A DNA stretch of 64,000 nt from Ewingella allii (lineage in GTDB: Bacteria > Pseudomonadota > Gammaproteobacteria > Enterobacterales > Enterobacteriaceae), in NCBI RefSeq assembly GCF_044430645.1, contig NZ_JAWUDN010000003.1, positions 366,308-430,307 on the forward strand. The letters are read 5' to 3'. Positions 10,130 through 18,530 of this stretch are shown here, piece by piece. A program made the position numbers and the translations under genes. The notes below the pieces were generated by a model. It had not been told where the DNA came from. It searched no databases and worked only from the letters and a program-made list of their open reading frames with translations. Numbering within the stretch: the stretch's first letter is position 1; the number at the start of each line of letters is the position of its first letter.

Positions 10130-10157
10130 ACTATACGCTGCGTGAGATTTCGTGCAA
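10130..10157 (-). promoter_or_regulatory. Promoter of the initiator tRNA locus
   Basis: On the minus strand, -35 TTGCAC (10157-10152), a 16-bp spacer and -10 TATAGT (10135-10130), followed by the GC-rich discriminator TCGCCCTC. This is the typical layout of stringently controlled stable-RNA promoters. The first tRNA base lies about 15 bases after the -10. Confidence 0.88.
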
Positions 10158-10337
10158 CCCTTTTTTCCAAATTAATGTGATAAACCGCCTGTTTAACTGC
10201 TTTTTATACACTCTGATGGCTTTTTAAACAGCCCGATCGAATTCATTTTTTTCGATGGTGGCAATTCCTTTCTGATAGGGCCTTTGTTATCGTTTTGGCG
10301 GTAGTTTCCCCCCTGAAAGCAAGAGAGCGCGGCAATA

Positions 10338-11525
10338 ATGAAAGGACGTTGGAGTAAATATCTGCTGAGTGGTCTGGTCATCGCGATATTGGCGGGCTGT
10401 TCATCCAGACCGACCGATCGCGGGCAGCAGTATAAAGATGGTCGACTGGAAAATGCGCTCGAGTATGTGAATGAGCCGAACGCCACGGGCAAACCGGTAA
10501 ATGCCAAAGATTACGCCAATCAGGTAATGGAAGTGCAATACGCTTCTTCCACGCTATACGGCAGAAATAATACGACTTTTCAGGCCGTGGAGCAGTGGCT
10601 CCGCGCCGGTGCTGATACCCGCACGCTGAGCCAATACGGCATCAGCGCTTATCAGATGGAAGGCGCAGACAACTTCGGTAATGTGCAATTGACCGGCTAC
10701 TACACGCCGGTGCTGCAGGCGCGCTACACCCGTCAGGGTGAGTTCCAATATCCTTTATATCGCATGCCGCCAAAACGCGGGCGCCTGCCTGATCGCGCTT
10801 CAATCTACTCCGGCGCGCTGAGCGATAACTATGTCATTGCCTACACCAACTCGCTGATGGACAACTTCATGATGGAAGTTCAGGGCAGTGGTTATGTGGA
10901 TTATGGCGATGGTCGCCCATTGACCTTCTTTGGCTATGCCGGCAAAAACGGTCATGCTTACCGCAGTATCGGCAAAGTACTGATTGACCGTGGCGAAGTG
11001 GCGCGTGAAAACATGTCGATGCAGGCGATTCGTCAATGGGCCGATACTCATAGCGAAGCGCAAGTTCGCGAGCTGCTTGAGCAGAATCCTTCTTTCGTTT
11101 TCTTCAAGCCAGAACCTTTCACGCCAGTTCGCGGTGCGAGCGGTATCCCGTTGATTGCCAAAGCTTCCGTGGCTTCTGACCGTTCGCTAATCCCGGCAGG
11201 TTCCACCCTGTTGGCGGAAGTGCCTGAGTTGGACAACAAAGGCAAATTCACCGGCAAATACCATATGCGCTTGATGGTGGCGCTGGATGTCGGCGGGGCA
11301 ATTAAAGGCCAGCATTTCGATATGTATCAAGGGATTGGCCCGGATGCAGGCCACTCGGCGGGCTTCTACAATCACTATGGTCGCGTGTGGGTGCTGAAAT
11401 CAGCACAGAGCGGACAGCCGCTATTTACTGCTTATAACGCCGCAGGCGCGTCATCCGGCCCGGCGACCACCTTGGCTCCGGCTCCGGCGGCGAGCAGCAA
11501 CGGTGGTTCCTTCTTGTTGAAGTAG
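10338..11525 (+). CDS. mltA: Membrane-bound lytic murein transglycosylase A
   Basis: Outer-membrane lipoprotein that cleaves peptidoglycan strands with formation of 1,6-anhydromuramyl ends. The signal peptide ends in the lipobox LAGC with lipidated Cys21. The MltA domain spans the middle, and the C-terminal 3D domain contains the conserved ALDVGGAIKG and FDMYQGIG stretches that carry the active-site aspartates. The length is 395 against 365 in E. coli; the surplus includes a C-terminal Ala/Pro/Ser-rich tail after about residue 370. A GC-rich hairpin terminator follows. The region between the tRNA promoter and mltA holds no further gene that I can recognise. Confidence 0.96.
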   Translation: MKGRWSKYLLSGLVIAILAGCSSRPTDRGQQYKDGRLENALEYVNEPNATGKPVNAKDYANQVMEVQYASSTLYGRNNTTFQAVEQWLRAGADTRTLSQYGISAYQMEGADNFGNVQLTGYYTPVLQARYTRQGEFQYPLYRMPPKRGRLPDRASIYSGALSDNYVIAYTNSLMDNFMMEVQGSGYVDYGDGRPLTFFGYAGKNGHAYRSIGKVLIDRGEVARENMSMQAIRQWADTHSEAQVRELLEQNPSFVFFKPEPFTPVRGASGIPLIAKASVASDRSLIPAGSTLLAEVPELDNKGKFTGKYHMRLMVALDVGGAIKGQHFDMYQGIGPDAGHSAGFYNHYGRVWVLKSAQSGQPLFTAYNAAGASSGPATTLAPAPAASSNGGSFLLK

Positions 11526-11569
11526 CATTATTTCGGCTTCGCGCCTAATTGAGTTAAAATAGTCCATCA

Positions 11570-11598
11570 AAAGCAGCCTCCGGGCTGCTTTGTTTTTC
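11570..11598 (+). terminator. Terminator after mltA
   Basis: Hairpin AAAGCAGCC/GGCTGCTTT with a 4-base loop (11570-11591), followed by GTTTTTCT. Confidence 0.9.
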
Positions 11599-11652
11599 TG
11601 ATTCAGAAGCCATTCCCTTGAATTTTAAAGCAAGTACAGAGGTTAATCCGTC

Positions 11653-12468
11653 ATGACAGCAGCTTACTCCGATGCCTATTTACAGCGTTTTGGCGGCACT
11701 GCGCGCCTTTACGGCCAGCAGGCATTGACGCTGTTCTCTCAGGCTCACGTCTGTGTAATTGGGATCGGCGGTGTGGGTTCATGGGCCGCCGAAGCGCTTG
11801 CGCGTACCGGCATTGGCGCTATCACCTTGATTGATATGGACGATGTCTGCGTAACCAACACCAATCGCCAAATTCACGCGCTGCGTGAGAATGTCGGGCA
11901 GGCGAAAACGGAAGTCATGGCCGAGCGTATTTTGGCGATCAATCCTGAGTGTAACGTCACCTGTATTGATGATTTCATTACGCCCGAAAACGTGGCGGAA
12001 ATGCTGAATCGCGATTACAGCTATGTCATTGATGCGATTGACAGTGTGCGTCCCAAAGCTGCACTTTTGGCTTACTGCCGCCGCTATAAAATCCCGGTGG
12101 TTACCACCGGCGGGGCGGGCGGGCAAATCGATCCAACCCAAATCGCCGTGGTGGATTTGGCGAAAACCATTCAAGACCCGCTGGCGGCAAAACTGCGCGA
12201 GCGCCTGAAGAACGATTTTGGCGTGGTGAAAAACAGCAAAGGCAAGCTAGGGATTGACTGCGTGTTCTCGAGCGAGCCGCTGATGTACCCGCAGGCCGAC
12301 GGCAGCGTCTGCGCGTCACGCGCCACGGCAGAAGGGCCGAAGCGAATGGACTGTGCGTCCGGATTTGGCGCCGCCACCATGGTGACCGCCACCTTCGGTT
12401 TTGTCGCCGTGTCGCACGTGTTGAAGAAGATGATGGCCAAAGCGCAGCGCCAGCAGGCCGCCGCTTAA
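11653..12468 (+). CDS. tcdA: tRNA threonylcarbamoyladenosine dehydratase
   Basis: ATP-dependent E1-like enzyme that cyclises t6A37 of ANN-decoding tRNAs to ct6A. The 271-residue product compares with 268 in E. coli. The nucleotide-binding loop GIGGVGSW (residues 37-44) and the downstream DMDDVCVTNTNRQ stretch are those of the ThiF/MoeB family. A hydrophobic C-terminal segment (FGFVAVSHVLKKM) matches the membrane-associated tail described for this protein. It is convergent with csdE-csdA, whose products (CsdA sulfurtransferase and CsdE) work with it, so this clustering agrees with function. Confidence 0.97.
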   Translation: MTAAYSDAYLQRFGGTARLYGQQALTLFSQAHVCVIGIGGVGSWAAEALARTGIGAITLIDMDDVCVTNTNRQIHALRENVGQAKTEVMAERILAINPECNVTCIDDFITPENVAEMLNRDYSYVIDAIDSVRPKAALLAYCRRYKIPVVTTGGAGGQIDPTQIAVVDLAKTIQDPLAAKLRERLKNDFGVVKNSKGKLGIDCVFSSEPLMYPQADGSVCASRATAEGPKRMDCASGFGAATMVTATFGFVAVSHVLKKMMAKAQRQQAAA

Positions 12469-12496
12469 GGCTGTTTTATGGCGTAAAGCCGGTCAG

Positions 12497-12931
12497 TCAG
12501 GCGTGTTGGCGAGCCAGTGCCAAGACGCCTTCGGCCAGAGCGGAAAGGCCACTGGCCCGGCTAGTGCTTAACTGTTCGCGCAGCCCCAAGGTGTCGAACA
12601 GCGCCAGAGGGTCACTCGTCAGGATCTCCTTTGGCGTCTTGCCTTCCATCGTGGTCAGTATTACCGCCAGCAGGCCTTTGACAATGCGGCCTTCGCTGTC
12701 ACCGTAGAAATGCATCCCGCCGTTTTCCGCCAGTTCTCCCCCCAGCCATACACGATTTTCACAACCCGAAAGCTCTATGTCGGCAGTTTTCAGCTGGGGA
12801 TCCAGCGCGGGGACTCTTTTCGCCAATAAGATCAGCTGGCGATAACGATCCTCCCACTGGCGCAGGCCGGAGAATGTCTCGGACAGCGACTGGGGGGTGA
12901 TCTCATGTCCAAAAGGATGGGGCGCTAACAT
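12497..12931 (-). CDS. csdE: Cysteine desulfurase sulfur acceptor subunit CsdE
   Basis: SufE-like sulfur acceptor that takes persulfide sulfur from CsdA. I place the start at ATG 12931, giving 144 residues against 147 in E. coli. The open frame continues to a TTG at 12961, but those ten residues are not family-like, and AAAGAGAA lies just before the ATG. The acceptor cysteine is in ELSGCENRVW (about residue 51), followed by the conserved HFYGDSEGRIVKGL. The gene follows csdA on the same strand with a 34-base gap (4 bases if the TTG is used), so they form one operon. Confidence 0.95.
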   Translation of the reverse strand: MLAPHPFGHEITPQSLSETFSGLRQWEDRYRQLILLAKRVPALDPQLKTADIELSGCENRVWLGGELAENGGMHFYGDSEGRIVKGLLAVILTTMEGKTPKEILTSDPLALFDTLGLREQLSTSRASGLSALAEGVLALARQHA

Positions 12932-12965
12932 GTTAATTCTCTTTATTCGGCTTAATATCAATGGG

Positions 12966-14171
12966 TTAATCGGCGAGTAGCTCCAGGGCGTACTTCACCG
13001 CAGCGATCAGGCGTTCGACATCATTTTGCGTATTATAAGGCGCGAAAGAGACGCGTAATGTGCCACTGACCCCCATCGCATCCATTAAAGGCTGTGCGCA
13101 GTGCTGCCCGGCGCGCAGCGCAATACCCTGCTCGGCCAGCAGCGCCACCAAATCACTGTGGTGCACGCCGGCAATATCAAAAGCCAATATAGACGCGTTT
13201 TGGCAGCGGAAACTGCGAAAGCCCGGCAATAGCGTCAGTTGCTGTTCAGCCAGCGTAGCCAAGTGCTGCGCGTACTTTTCGCCGCCAGCCGTATCAATAG
13301 TTTCTAGCCATTCAAGCGCGGCGTCAAAGCCGATAACGCCGGCGATATTGGGCGTGCCTGCTTCGAAACGCTGGGGAACCTTCTGCGGCGTAAAGCCCTT
13401 CATGGAGGCCTGAGTGAGCATTTTCCCGCCGCCGTGCCAGGGCTGCATCGCCTCGAGCAGCTCAGTTTTGCCATACAGCACGCCAATGCCGGTCGGGCCG
13501 TAGAGCTTATGGGCGGAGAAAGCATAGAAGTCGATGTCCATAGCCTGCACGTCCGCCGCGCTGTGAACCACGCCCTGCGCGCCGTCCACCACCACCAGAG
13601 CGCCGTTGGCATGGGCCAAACTGATAATGCGCTCGAGCTGGGGCATGCCTCCGGTCACGTTGGACATCTGCCCAATCGCCACCAGACGCGTTTTGCTGTT
13701 GAGCAGCGCGGGCAGGGCTTCGGCATCGGGCATAAATTGGGCGTTAAGAGGTAATGTCACCACCTTGGCCTGACAGCGTTCTGCTAGCATCAGCCAGGGG
13801 ATCAGGTTGGCGTGATGCTCGGCCTGACTAACAATAATCTCATCGCCGGGCTGTAGGCGCGGAGCAAAATAGCTCTGCGCCAGCAGATTAATTGACTCGG
13901 TGGTGCCTCGGGTCCAGACGATATTTTCTGCTGTCGGCGCATGGATCAGACGTGCGACGCGCGACCGCGCTTTTTCATATTTTTCGGTTAAAGACTGAGC
14001 AGCACGGTGCTGACTGCGATGAACCGTCGCGCCTTCTTGAGAATAAAATTCCAAAGTTGCATTTATTACATTTTGCGGCTTCAGCGCGGTTGCGGCGCTA
14101 TCCAGATAGCATTGCCCGTGCGTAAGTGACGGAAAATTATCACGAAAAGCAGCAAAGTCGAAATCAGTCAT
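12966..14171 (-). CDS. csdA: Cysteine desulfurase CsdA
   Basis: PLP-dependent class V aminotransferase-fold enzyme that releases sulfur (or selenium) from cysteine as an enzyme persulfide. It feeds CsdE and, through it, TcdA. The 401 residues equal the E. coli length. The PLP lysine is K222 in FSAHKLYGPTG, and the persulfide cysteine is C358 in RAGQHCAQP. It is the first gene of csdA-csdE, transcribed toward tcdA. The 249-bp gap to the divergent small lipoprotein gene should hold both promoters, but I could not assign convincing hexamers. Confidence 0.97.
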   Translation of the reverse strand: MTDFDFAAFRDNFPSLTHGQCYLDSAATALKPQNVINATLEFYSQEGATVHRSQHRAAQSLTEKYEKARSRVARLIHAPTAENIVWTRGTTESINLLAQSYFAPRLQPGDEIIVSQAEHHANLIPWLMLAERCQAKVVTLPLNAQFMPDAEALPALLNSKTRLVAIGQMSNVTGGMPQLERIISLAHANGALVVVDGAQGVVHSAADVQAMDIDFYAFSAHKLYGPTGIGVLYGKTELLEAMQPWHGGGKMLTQASMKGFTPQKVPQRFEAGTPNIAGVIGFDAALEWLETIDTAGGEKYAQHLATLAEQQLTLLPGFRSFRCQNASILAFDIAGVHHSDLVALLAEQGIALRAGQHCAQPLMDAMGVSGTLRVSFAPYNTQNDVERLIAAVKYALELLAD

Positions 14172-14420
14172 AGTGAAGTAAATCTCTTAAATCGGCTGAA
14201 AAACATGAAAATTATCCCCGCTGGTACTCCGCATTTATTCATTTTAGGAATGGTTACCGTGGAAATATACCAGAAGCTTGTTATGCTGAATTACGAAGGC
14301 TAGAAGAATTAGTCAGATGACTTATCTGGCAACTAAAGCATTTTAATCTATCCCCTTCGTACTTGGCGCTGTAACGTTGTTTTCAGCAGTGCCAAAAACT
14401 TTGGGTATAACAAGGAGTCT

Positions 14421-14645
14421 ATGATGAAAAAGATCGCCGCCGTAGTTTCAGCTGTACTGCTGACTTGTACTCTTGCTGCGTGTTCAAGCAACTATGTTAT
14501 GCATACCAATGATGGTCGTACAATCGTTGCAGAAGGGAAGCCAAGTACCGATGACGATACAGGTATGATCAGCTATACCGATGCGTATGGCAACAAACAG
14601 CAGATCAACAAAGCTGAAGTGAAAGAGATGGCTAAAGGTAACTAA
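14421..14645 (+). CDS. Small YgdI/YgdR-family lipoprotein (DUF903)
   Basis: 74-residue outer-membrane or periplasmic lipoprotein of unknown function. A short signal peptide ends at LAAC with the lipidated cysteine at residue 21. The mature part YVMHTNDGRTIVAEGKPS is the SH3-like DUF903 core seen in YgdI and YgdR. AAGGAG lies 3-4 bases before the first ATG and 6-7 before a second one at 14424, so the second may be the real start. In E. coli ygdI sits at the same place, next to gcvB, so it is probably the orthologue, though the paralogues are hard to tell apart. A terminator follows. Confidence 0.9.
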   Translation: MMKKIAAVVSAVLLTCTLAACSSNYVMHTNDGRTIVAEGKPSTDDDTGMISYTDAYGNKQQINKAEVKEMAKGN

Positions 14646-14712
14646 TCCTTAGTCGAGTCTTTCCAATACGGGAAGCGCTCTTGCTGAAAGTGGCATGAAA
14701 ATGCCCATCGAC

Positions 14713-14751
14713 AAAACCGGCCATCTTCGGATGCTGCCGGTTTTGTTATTT
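14713..14751 (+). terminator. Terminator after the YgdI-like lipoprotein gene
   Basis: AAAACCGG (14713-14720) pairs with CCGGTTTT (14737-14744) around an inner ATC-TTCG-GAT hairpin, followed by GTTATTTT. Confidence 0.85.
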
Positions 14752-14832
14752 TATAGTGTCGGTACTTTTAAAAGGCTAAAACGCAAGGGATCTGTAAAGG
14801 TTGCGCGTTGGCGCAGAATGCTATCGACAGGC

Positions 14833-15027
14833 AAAAAAAAGCACCGCAAAATGCGGTGCTAAAAAATCACTTTGGACAGACAGGGTAATGTACAGGAAGT
14901 GAAAATTTGTAGCATTTAAGCTACGCGTCTGGATTGCCAGACAATTGCAAACACAACATCACAACCACAAGCCAAAAGTATTTCAGCATCCTCATACCAA
15001 TCTACTTTTCGTTCCGGCCTAGGAAGT
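14833..15027 (-). ncRNA. gcvB: GcvB small RNA
   Basis: Hfq-dependent sRNA that represses many amino-acid and peptide transport genes. About 195 nt (205 in E. coli) on the minus strand. The 5' end is ACTTCCTAGGCCGGAACG at 15027. The GU-rich R1 targeting region (14943-14970) includes GGTTGTGATGTTGTGTTTGC. Further along are the conserved CTTCCTGTACATTACCCTGT and a terminator AGCACCGCA/TGCGGTGCT with eight T residues (14833-14840). It lies divergently upstream of gcvA, exactly as in E. coli. An open frame on this strand (14916-15173) is only a shadow of the RNA gene. Confidence 0.96.
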
Positions 15028-15154
15028 GGCGCCACTATAGGTTTTTGCCTGTACATCCTCAACGGACAATTTATAATGTCTCGGATTAAAAAAACTAATA
15101 GTAAAATCCACGGTGAAGCGCTTTGCTGACCGGCGAATAATAAGTATCCACTCA
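15028..15154. promoter_or_regulatory. gcvB-gcvA divergent regulatory region
   Basis: For gcvB (minus strand): -35 TTGAGG (15062-15057), a 17-bp spacer and -10 TATAGT (15039-15034), 7 bases before the RNA start. A CTAAT element at 15095-15099 with A/T-rich surroundings fits the GcvA-binding core. GcvA is known to activate gcvB and repress its own gene from such a shared region. The gcvA promoter hexamers were not assigned. Confidence 0.75.
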
Positions 15155-16075
15155 ATGTCAAAACGTTTACCACCTCTCAACTCTCTGCGCGTTTTTGACG
15201 CAGCGGCACGCCACCTTAGTTTTACTAAAGCGGCGGAAGAGCTATTTGTGACGCAAGCGGCAGTAAGCCACCAGATCAAGTCACTTGAGGACTTTTTAGG
15301 CTTAAAACTGTTTCGCCGCCGCAATCGTTCGCTGCTCTTGACCGAAGAAGGGCAGAGTTATTATCTGGATATCAAAGAGATATTCTCAGCTCTCAACGAA
15401 GCTACCCGTAAGCTTCAGGCACGAAGTGCTAAAGGCGCGTTGACCGTCAGTTTGCCGCCAAGTTTTGCTATTCAGTGGCTGGTTCCGCGTTTGTCTGGCT
15501 TTAACTCAGCTTATCCGGGAATTGACGTTCGTATTCAAGCCGTTGACCGTGAAGAGGATAAACTGGCCGACGACGTGGATGTGGCGATTTTCCACGGTCG
15601 GGGAAACTGGCCGGGGCTGCGCGCCGAACGTTTGTATGCCGAATATCTGCTGCCGGTCTGTGCGCCTTCGCTGCTGCTCGGCGATAAACCGCTGAAGCTG
15701 CCGGAAGATTTGGCGCACCACACGCTGCTGCATGATGCTTCTCGTCGCGACTGGCTGGCTTACACCAAACAGCTTGGTTTGCAGCATATTAATGTGCAGC
15801 AAGGGCCGATTTTCAGCCATAGCGCCATGGTAGTGCAGGCCGCCGTTCACGGACAGGGCATTGCGCTGGCTAACAACGTGATGGCGCAAACCGAGATTGA
15901 AGCAGGGCGTTTGGTATGCCCCTTCAACGAGGTGTTAATCAGTAAAAATGCTTTTTATCTGGTTTGTCATGACAGTCAGGCAGAACTGGGTAAAATAGCC
16001 GCCTTTCGTCAGTGGATACTCGCACGGGCGGCGAGTGAACAAGAAAAACTACGCTTTCGATACGATCAGGCTTGA
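15155..16075 (+). CDS. gcvA: LysR-type glycine cleavage regulator GcvA
   Basis: LysR-family regulator of the glycine cleavage operon and of gcvB. I choose ATG 15155 (MSKRLPPLNSLRVF), which gives 306 residues against 305 in E. coli; an in-frame ATG at 15113 adds 14 non-conserved residues and would run into the regulatory region. The N-terminal helix-turn-helix (about residues 18-45, SFTKAAEELFVTQAAVSHQI) is intact. The effector domain (about 90-300) is very close to the E. coli form. ygdD and rlmM follow on the same strand. Confidence 0.97.
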   Translation: MSKRLPPLNSLRVFDAAARHLSFTKAAEELFVTQAAVSHQIKSLEDFLGLKLFRRRNRSLLLTEEGQSYYLDIKEIFSALNEATRKLQARSAKGALTVSLPPSFAIQWLVPRLSGFNSAYPGIDVRIQAVDREEDKLADDVDVAIFHGRGNWPGLRAERLYAEYLLPVCAPSLLLGDKPLKLPEDLAHHTLLHDASRRDWLAYTKQLGLQHINVQQGPIFSHSAMVVQAAVHGQGIALANNVMAQTEIEAGRLVCPFNEVLISKNAFYLVCHDSQAELGKIAAFRQWILARAASEQEKLRFRYDQA

Positions 16076-16115
16076 ACGTGAATCACCCACTAACAACGAG
16101 AACAGGTAACGTCCC

Positions 16116-16511
16116 ATGACCAGTCGTTCAATGTTGATTTTTGCCGCCATTAGCGGCTTTGTCTATGTTGCCTTTGGTGCGTTTGGCGCACATATATTGA
16201 GTAAATCTCTCGGGCCGGCCGAAATGGCCTGGATTCAAACCGGTTTAACCTACCAGAGTGTGCACACGCTGGCCGTGTTGGTGCTTGGTGTTGCAATGCA
16301 GCGCCAGCGCAACCTGTGGTTTTACTGGAGCAGCGCCTGCCTCGCGCTAGGAACAGTGCTGTTTAGTGGCAGTCTCTACTGTCTGGCGCTGTCGCATTTA
16401 AGGTTATTTGTGTTTGTCACTCCGATCGGTGGAACCTTCTTCCTGATCGGCTGGATACTGATGTTGATCGGCGCTTTGCGTCTGAATAATAAGGCAAAAC
16501 GCCATGAATAA
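16116..16511 (+). CDS. ygdD: DUF423 inner-membrane protein YgdD
   Basis: 131-residue small membrane protein of the DUF423 family with about four transmembrane helices (roughly 5-25, 45-62, 70-92 and 98-122). Function is unknown. The N-terminal FGAFGAHILSKSL and the HTLAVLVLG stretch are typical of the family. It follows gcvA by 40 bases, and its last 8 bases overlap the start of rlmM, so the two are translated from one transcript. Confidence 0.93.
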   Translation: MTSRSMLIFAAISGFVYVAFGAFGAHILSKSLGPAEMAWIQTGLTYQSVHTLAVLVLGVAMQRQRNLWFYWSSACLALGTVLFSGSLYCLALSHLRLFVFVTPIGGTFFLIGWILMLIGALRLNNKAKRHE

Positions 16512-17610
16512 AGTTGCTCTCTACTGCCGCTCTGGTTTTGAAAAAGAGTGTGCGGCCGAAATTACCGCCAAAGCCGCCCAGATGGAAATCTTCGGCTTTG
16601 CCCGCGTGAAAGAAGACAGTGGGTATGTGCTGTTCGAATGTTTTCAGCCGGAAGACGCCGACCGTCTGGCGCGCGACTTGCCTTTCCGCGAGCTGATTTT
16701 CGCTCGCCAGCTGATCGTCGTTGGTGAGCTGCTGAAAGACCTGCCGCCGGAAGATCGCGTATCGCCTATCGTCGGTATGCTGCACGGGGTTATCACTAAC
16801 GGCGGCGAACTGCGTGTTGAAGTGCCTGACACCAATGAAAGCAAAGAGCTGACCAAGTTCTGCCGTAAGCTTACCGTGCCGCTGCGTTCCGCCATGCGCG
16901 AACAGCGCATTTTGGGCAAAAAGGAGAACCCTCTGCGCCCGGTGGTCCACGTGTTCTTTATTGCGTCGGGGTGCTGCTACGTCGGCTATTCCTACAGTAA
17001 CAACAACTCGCCATTTTATATGGGCATTCCGCGTCTGAAATTCCCATCCGAGGCACCAAGCCGTTCAACCCTCAAACTGGAGGAGGCGTTCCACGTCTTT
17101 ATTCCTGCGGATGAGTGGGATGAGCGTCTCGCCAGCGGCATGTACGCGGTAGACCTCGGAGCTTGTCCCGGCGGTTGGACTTACCAGTTAGTGCAGCGCA
17201 GCATGATGGTGACGGCGATTGATAACGGCCCGATGGCGCCTAGCCTGATGGACACAGGGCAGGTTATTCACCTGCGTGAAGACGGTTTCCGCTATAAATC
17301 GACCAGTACCAAAAACTACTGGCTTGTGTGTGACATGGTTGAGAAGCCAGCGAAAGTCGCGGCTTTGATGTGTGACTGGCTGATTAATGGCTGGTGCCGC
17401 GAAACTATTTTCAACCTGAAGCTACCGATGAAAAAGCGTTATGAGGAAGTGTCAAACATCCTCGAACGTATCAAAGAGCGTCTGGAAGAAAACGGCATCA
17501 ACGCTGAGATCCACGCCAAGCAGCTCTACCACGACCGTGAAGAAGTGACGGTGCACGTCCGCCGCTTCTGGTCCGCCGTGGGTGGGCGTCGCGATGAGCG
17601 CGACCATTAA
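16504..17610 (+). CDS. rlmM: 23S rRNA C2498 ribose 2'-O-methyltransferase
   Basis: SAM-dependent enzyme that methylates the ribose of C2498 in the peptidyl transferase centre before 50S assembly. The 368-residue product compares with 366 in E. coli. The N-terminal THUMP-type domain spans about residues 1-170. The Rossmann methyltransferase domain carries VDLGACPGGW at 216-225 (SAM binding) and the NLKLPMKKRYEEV segment expected to hold part of the KDKE catalytic set. It overlaps ygdD by 8 bases. A hairpin terminator follows before convergent xni. Confidence 0.97.
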   Translation: MNKVALYCRSGFEKECAAEITAKAAQMEIFGFARVKEDSGYVLFECFQPEDADRLARDLPFRELIFARQLIVVGELLKDLPPEDRVSPIVGMLHGVITNGGELRVEVPDTNESKELTKFCRKLTVPLRSAMREQRILGKKENPLRPVVHVFFIASGCCYVGYSYSNNNSPFYMGIPRLKFPSEAPSRSTLKLEEAFHVFIPADEWDERLASGMYAVDLGACPGGWTYQLVQRSMMVTAIDNGPMAPSLMDTGQVIHLREDGFRYKSTSTKNYWLVCDMVEKPAKVAALMCDWLINGWCRETIFNLKLPMKKRYEEVSNILERIKERLEENGINAEIHAKQLYHDREEVTVHVRRFWSAVGGRRDERDH

Positions 17611-17651
17611 TTAGCTCTCTGGCCTGAGGCCATTTTCAGGCAATAGTGCGC

Positions 17652-17686
17652 AAAACGCCGGTGCTGGTGCAGTCCGGCGTTTTTTA
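17652..17686. terminator. Terminator between rlmM and xni
   Basis: AAAACGCCGG (17652-17661) pairs with CCGGCGTTTT (17674-17683) around a 12-base loop, followed by more T. The A-rich left arm may also serve the convergent xni transcript. Confidence 0.88.
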
Positions 17687-17697
17687 TTGGTGCGGCA

Positions 17698-18453
17698 TCA
17701 GCCAGGCAAACGCAGCTGTTGCAGGTTGCCGCTGAGGGCTAAATCAGTTTGCAGCGTGGAGACGCGCTTACAGGCATAGGCTAAATCGCGATGCTCGAGC
17801 AGTTTGGTCCGCCACTTCTCTGGTACAGCCTCGAGATTGTCATACAGCGCGTCTAAGCTTCCGGCCTGCGATAGCAGCGTGACCGCTGCCTTGGGGCCGA
17901 TACCGGGAACGCCGGGGATCTTACTGCTGCTAATGCCCGCCAGTCCCCAATAGTCGGTGAGCTGTTGCGGCAATACGCCAAACGTCTCTTGCACGAAAGG
18001 CATATCAAGCCAGCGCTTTTGGAAGTAATCGCGGATTTGCACAGTAGGCGCCAGCAGCTGGCAGTAGCCTTTGTCGGTCGACACGATGGTCACCTGATGC
18101 CCACTCCCCGCCACCTTGGCGGTTAGCGTGGCGGCCAAATCATCGGCTTCATTCCCCGCGGAGTGCCAGCAGGCCACGCCGCGCGCGGCAAAGCCTTCTT
18201 TCAGGCTCGGCATCTCGGCAAACAGGTTCTCCGGCATGGGGGAGCGGCCCGCCTTGTAGTCGGGAAGGCACTGGTGACGCCAGCTGTCGTTGCGATCGTC
18301 TTCATCAAACACGGCCACGGCGTGGGTGGGCTGCACGTGTTGAATTAGCTGACCCACGGCGTTTTGGCAGGTCAGTAAGCAAGGGGAGCCTTGAACGGCA
18401 TGGATGCGTCGAATGAGATTCAGCGCGTCAATAATTAGCAGATGTATAGCCAT
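17698..18453 (-). CDS. xni: Flap endonuclease Xni (ExoIX)
   Basis: Structure-specific 5' nuclease related to the 5'-exonuclease domain of DNA polymerase I. The 251 residues equal the E. coli length. The N-terminal LLIIDALNLIRRIHA and the metal-site stretches FDEDDRNDSW and GNEADDLAATL are visible. A helix-hairpin-helix region (ISSSKIPGVPGIGPKAA, about residues 175-192) contacts DNA. The E. coli gene retains fewer metal ligands than typical FEN proteins; I did not resolve each ligand here. The sdaCB genes that sit between xni and ppnN in E. coli are absent. Confidence 0.95.
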   Translation of the reverse strand: MAIHLLIIDALNLIRRIHAVQGSPCLLTCQNAVGQLIQHVQPTHAVAVFDEDDRNDSWRHQCLPDYKAGRSPMPENLFAEMPSLKEGFAARGVACWHSAGNEADDLAATLTAKVAGSGHQVTIVSTDKGYCQLLAPTVQIRDYFQKRWLDMPFVQETFGVLPQQLTDYWGLAGISSSKIPGVPGIGPKAAVTLLSQAGSLDALYDNLEAVPEKWRTKLLEHRDLAYACKRVSTLQTDLALSGNLQQLRLPG

Positions 18454-18476
18454 AGTCAGATTGATTCCATCAATAA

Positions 18477-18500
18477 GTAGGGCGACTCGCGCCGCCCTAC
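18477..18500 (-). terminator. Possible terminator after ppnN
   Basis: An 8-bp stem GTAGGGCG/CGCCCTAC with an 8-base loop in the ppnN-xni gap. On the minus strand it is followed only by TTATTG, so it may be an attenuator rather than a full stop. Confidence 0.45.
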
Positions 18501-18530
18501 GTTTCCCTTAAATCTGCGCGTCACTTAGCG

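Noticed and set aside
14916..15173. 85-codon open frame on the minus strand with a hydrophobic stretch
   Set aside because: It lies over the GcvB RNA and its promoter; the sequence is explained by the sRNA and there is no ribosome binding site.
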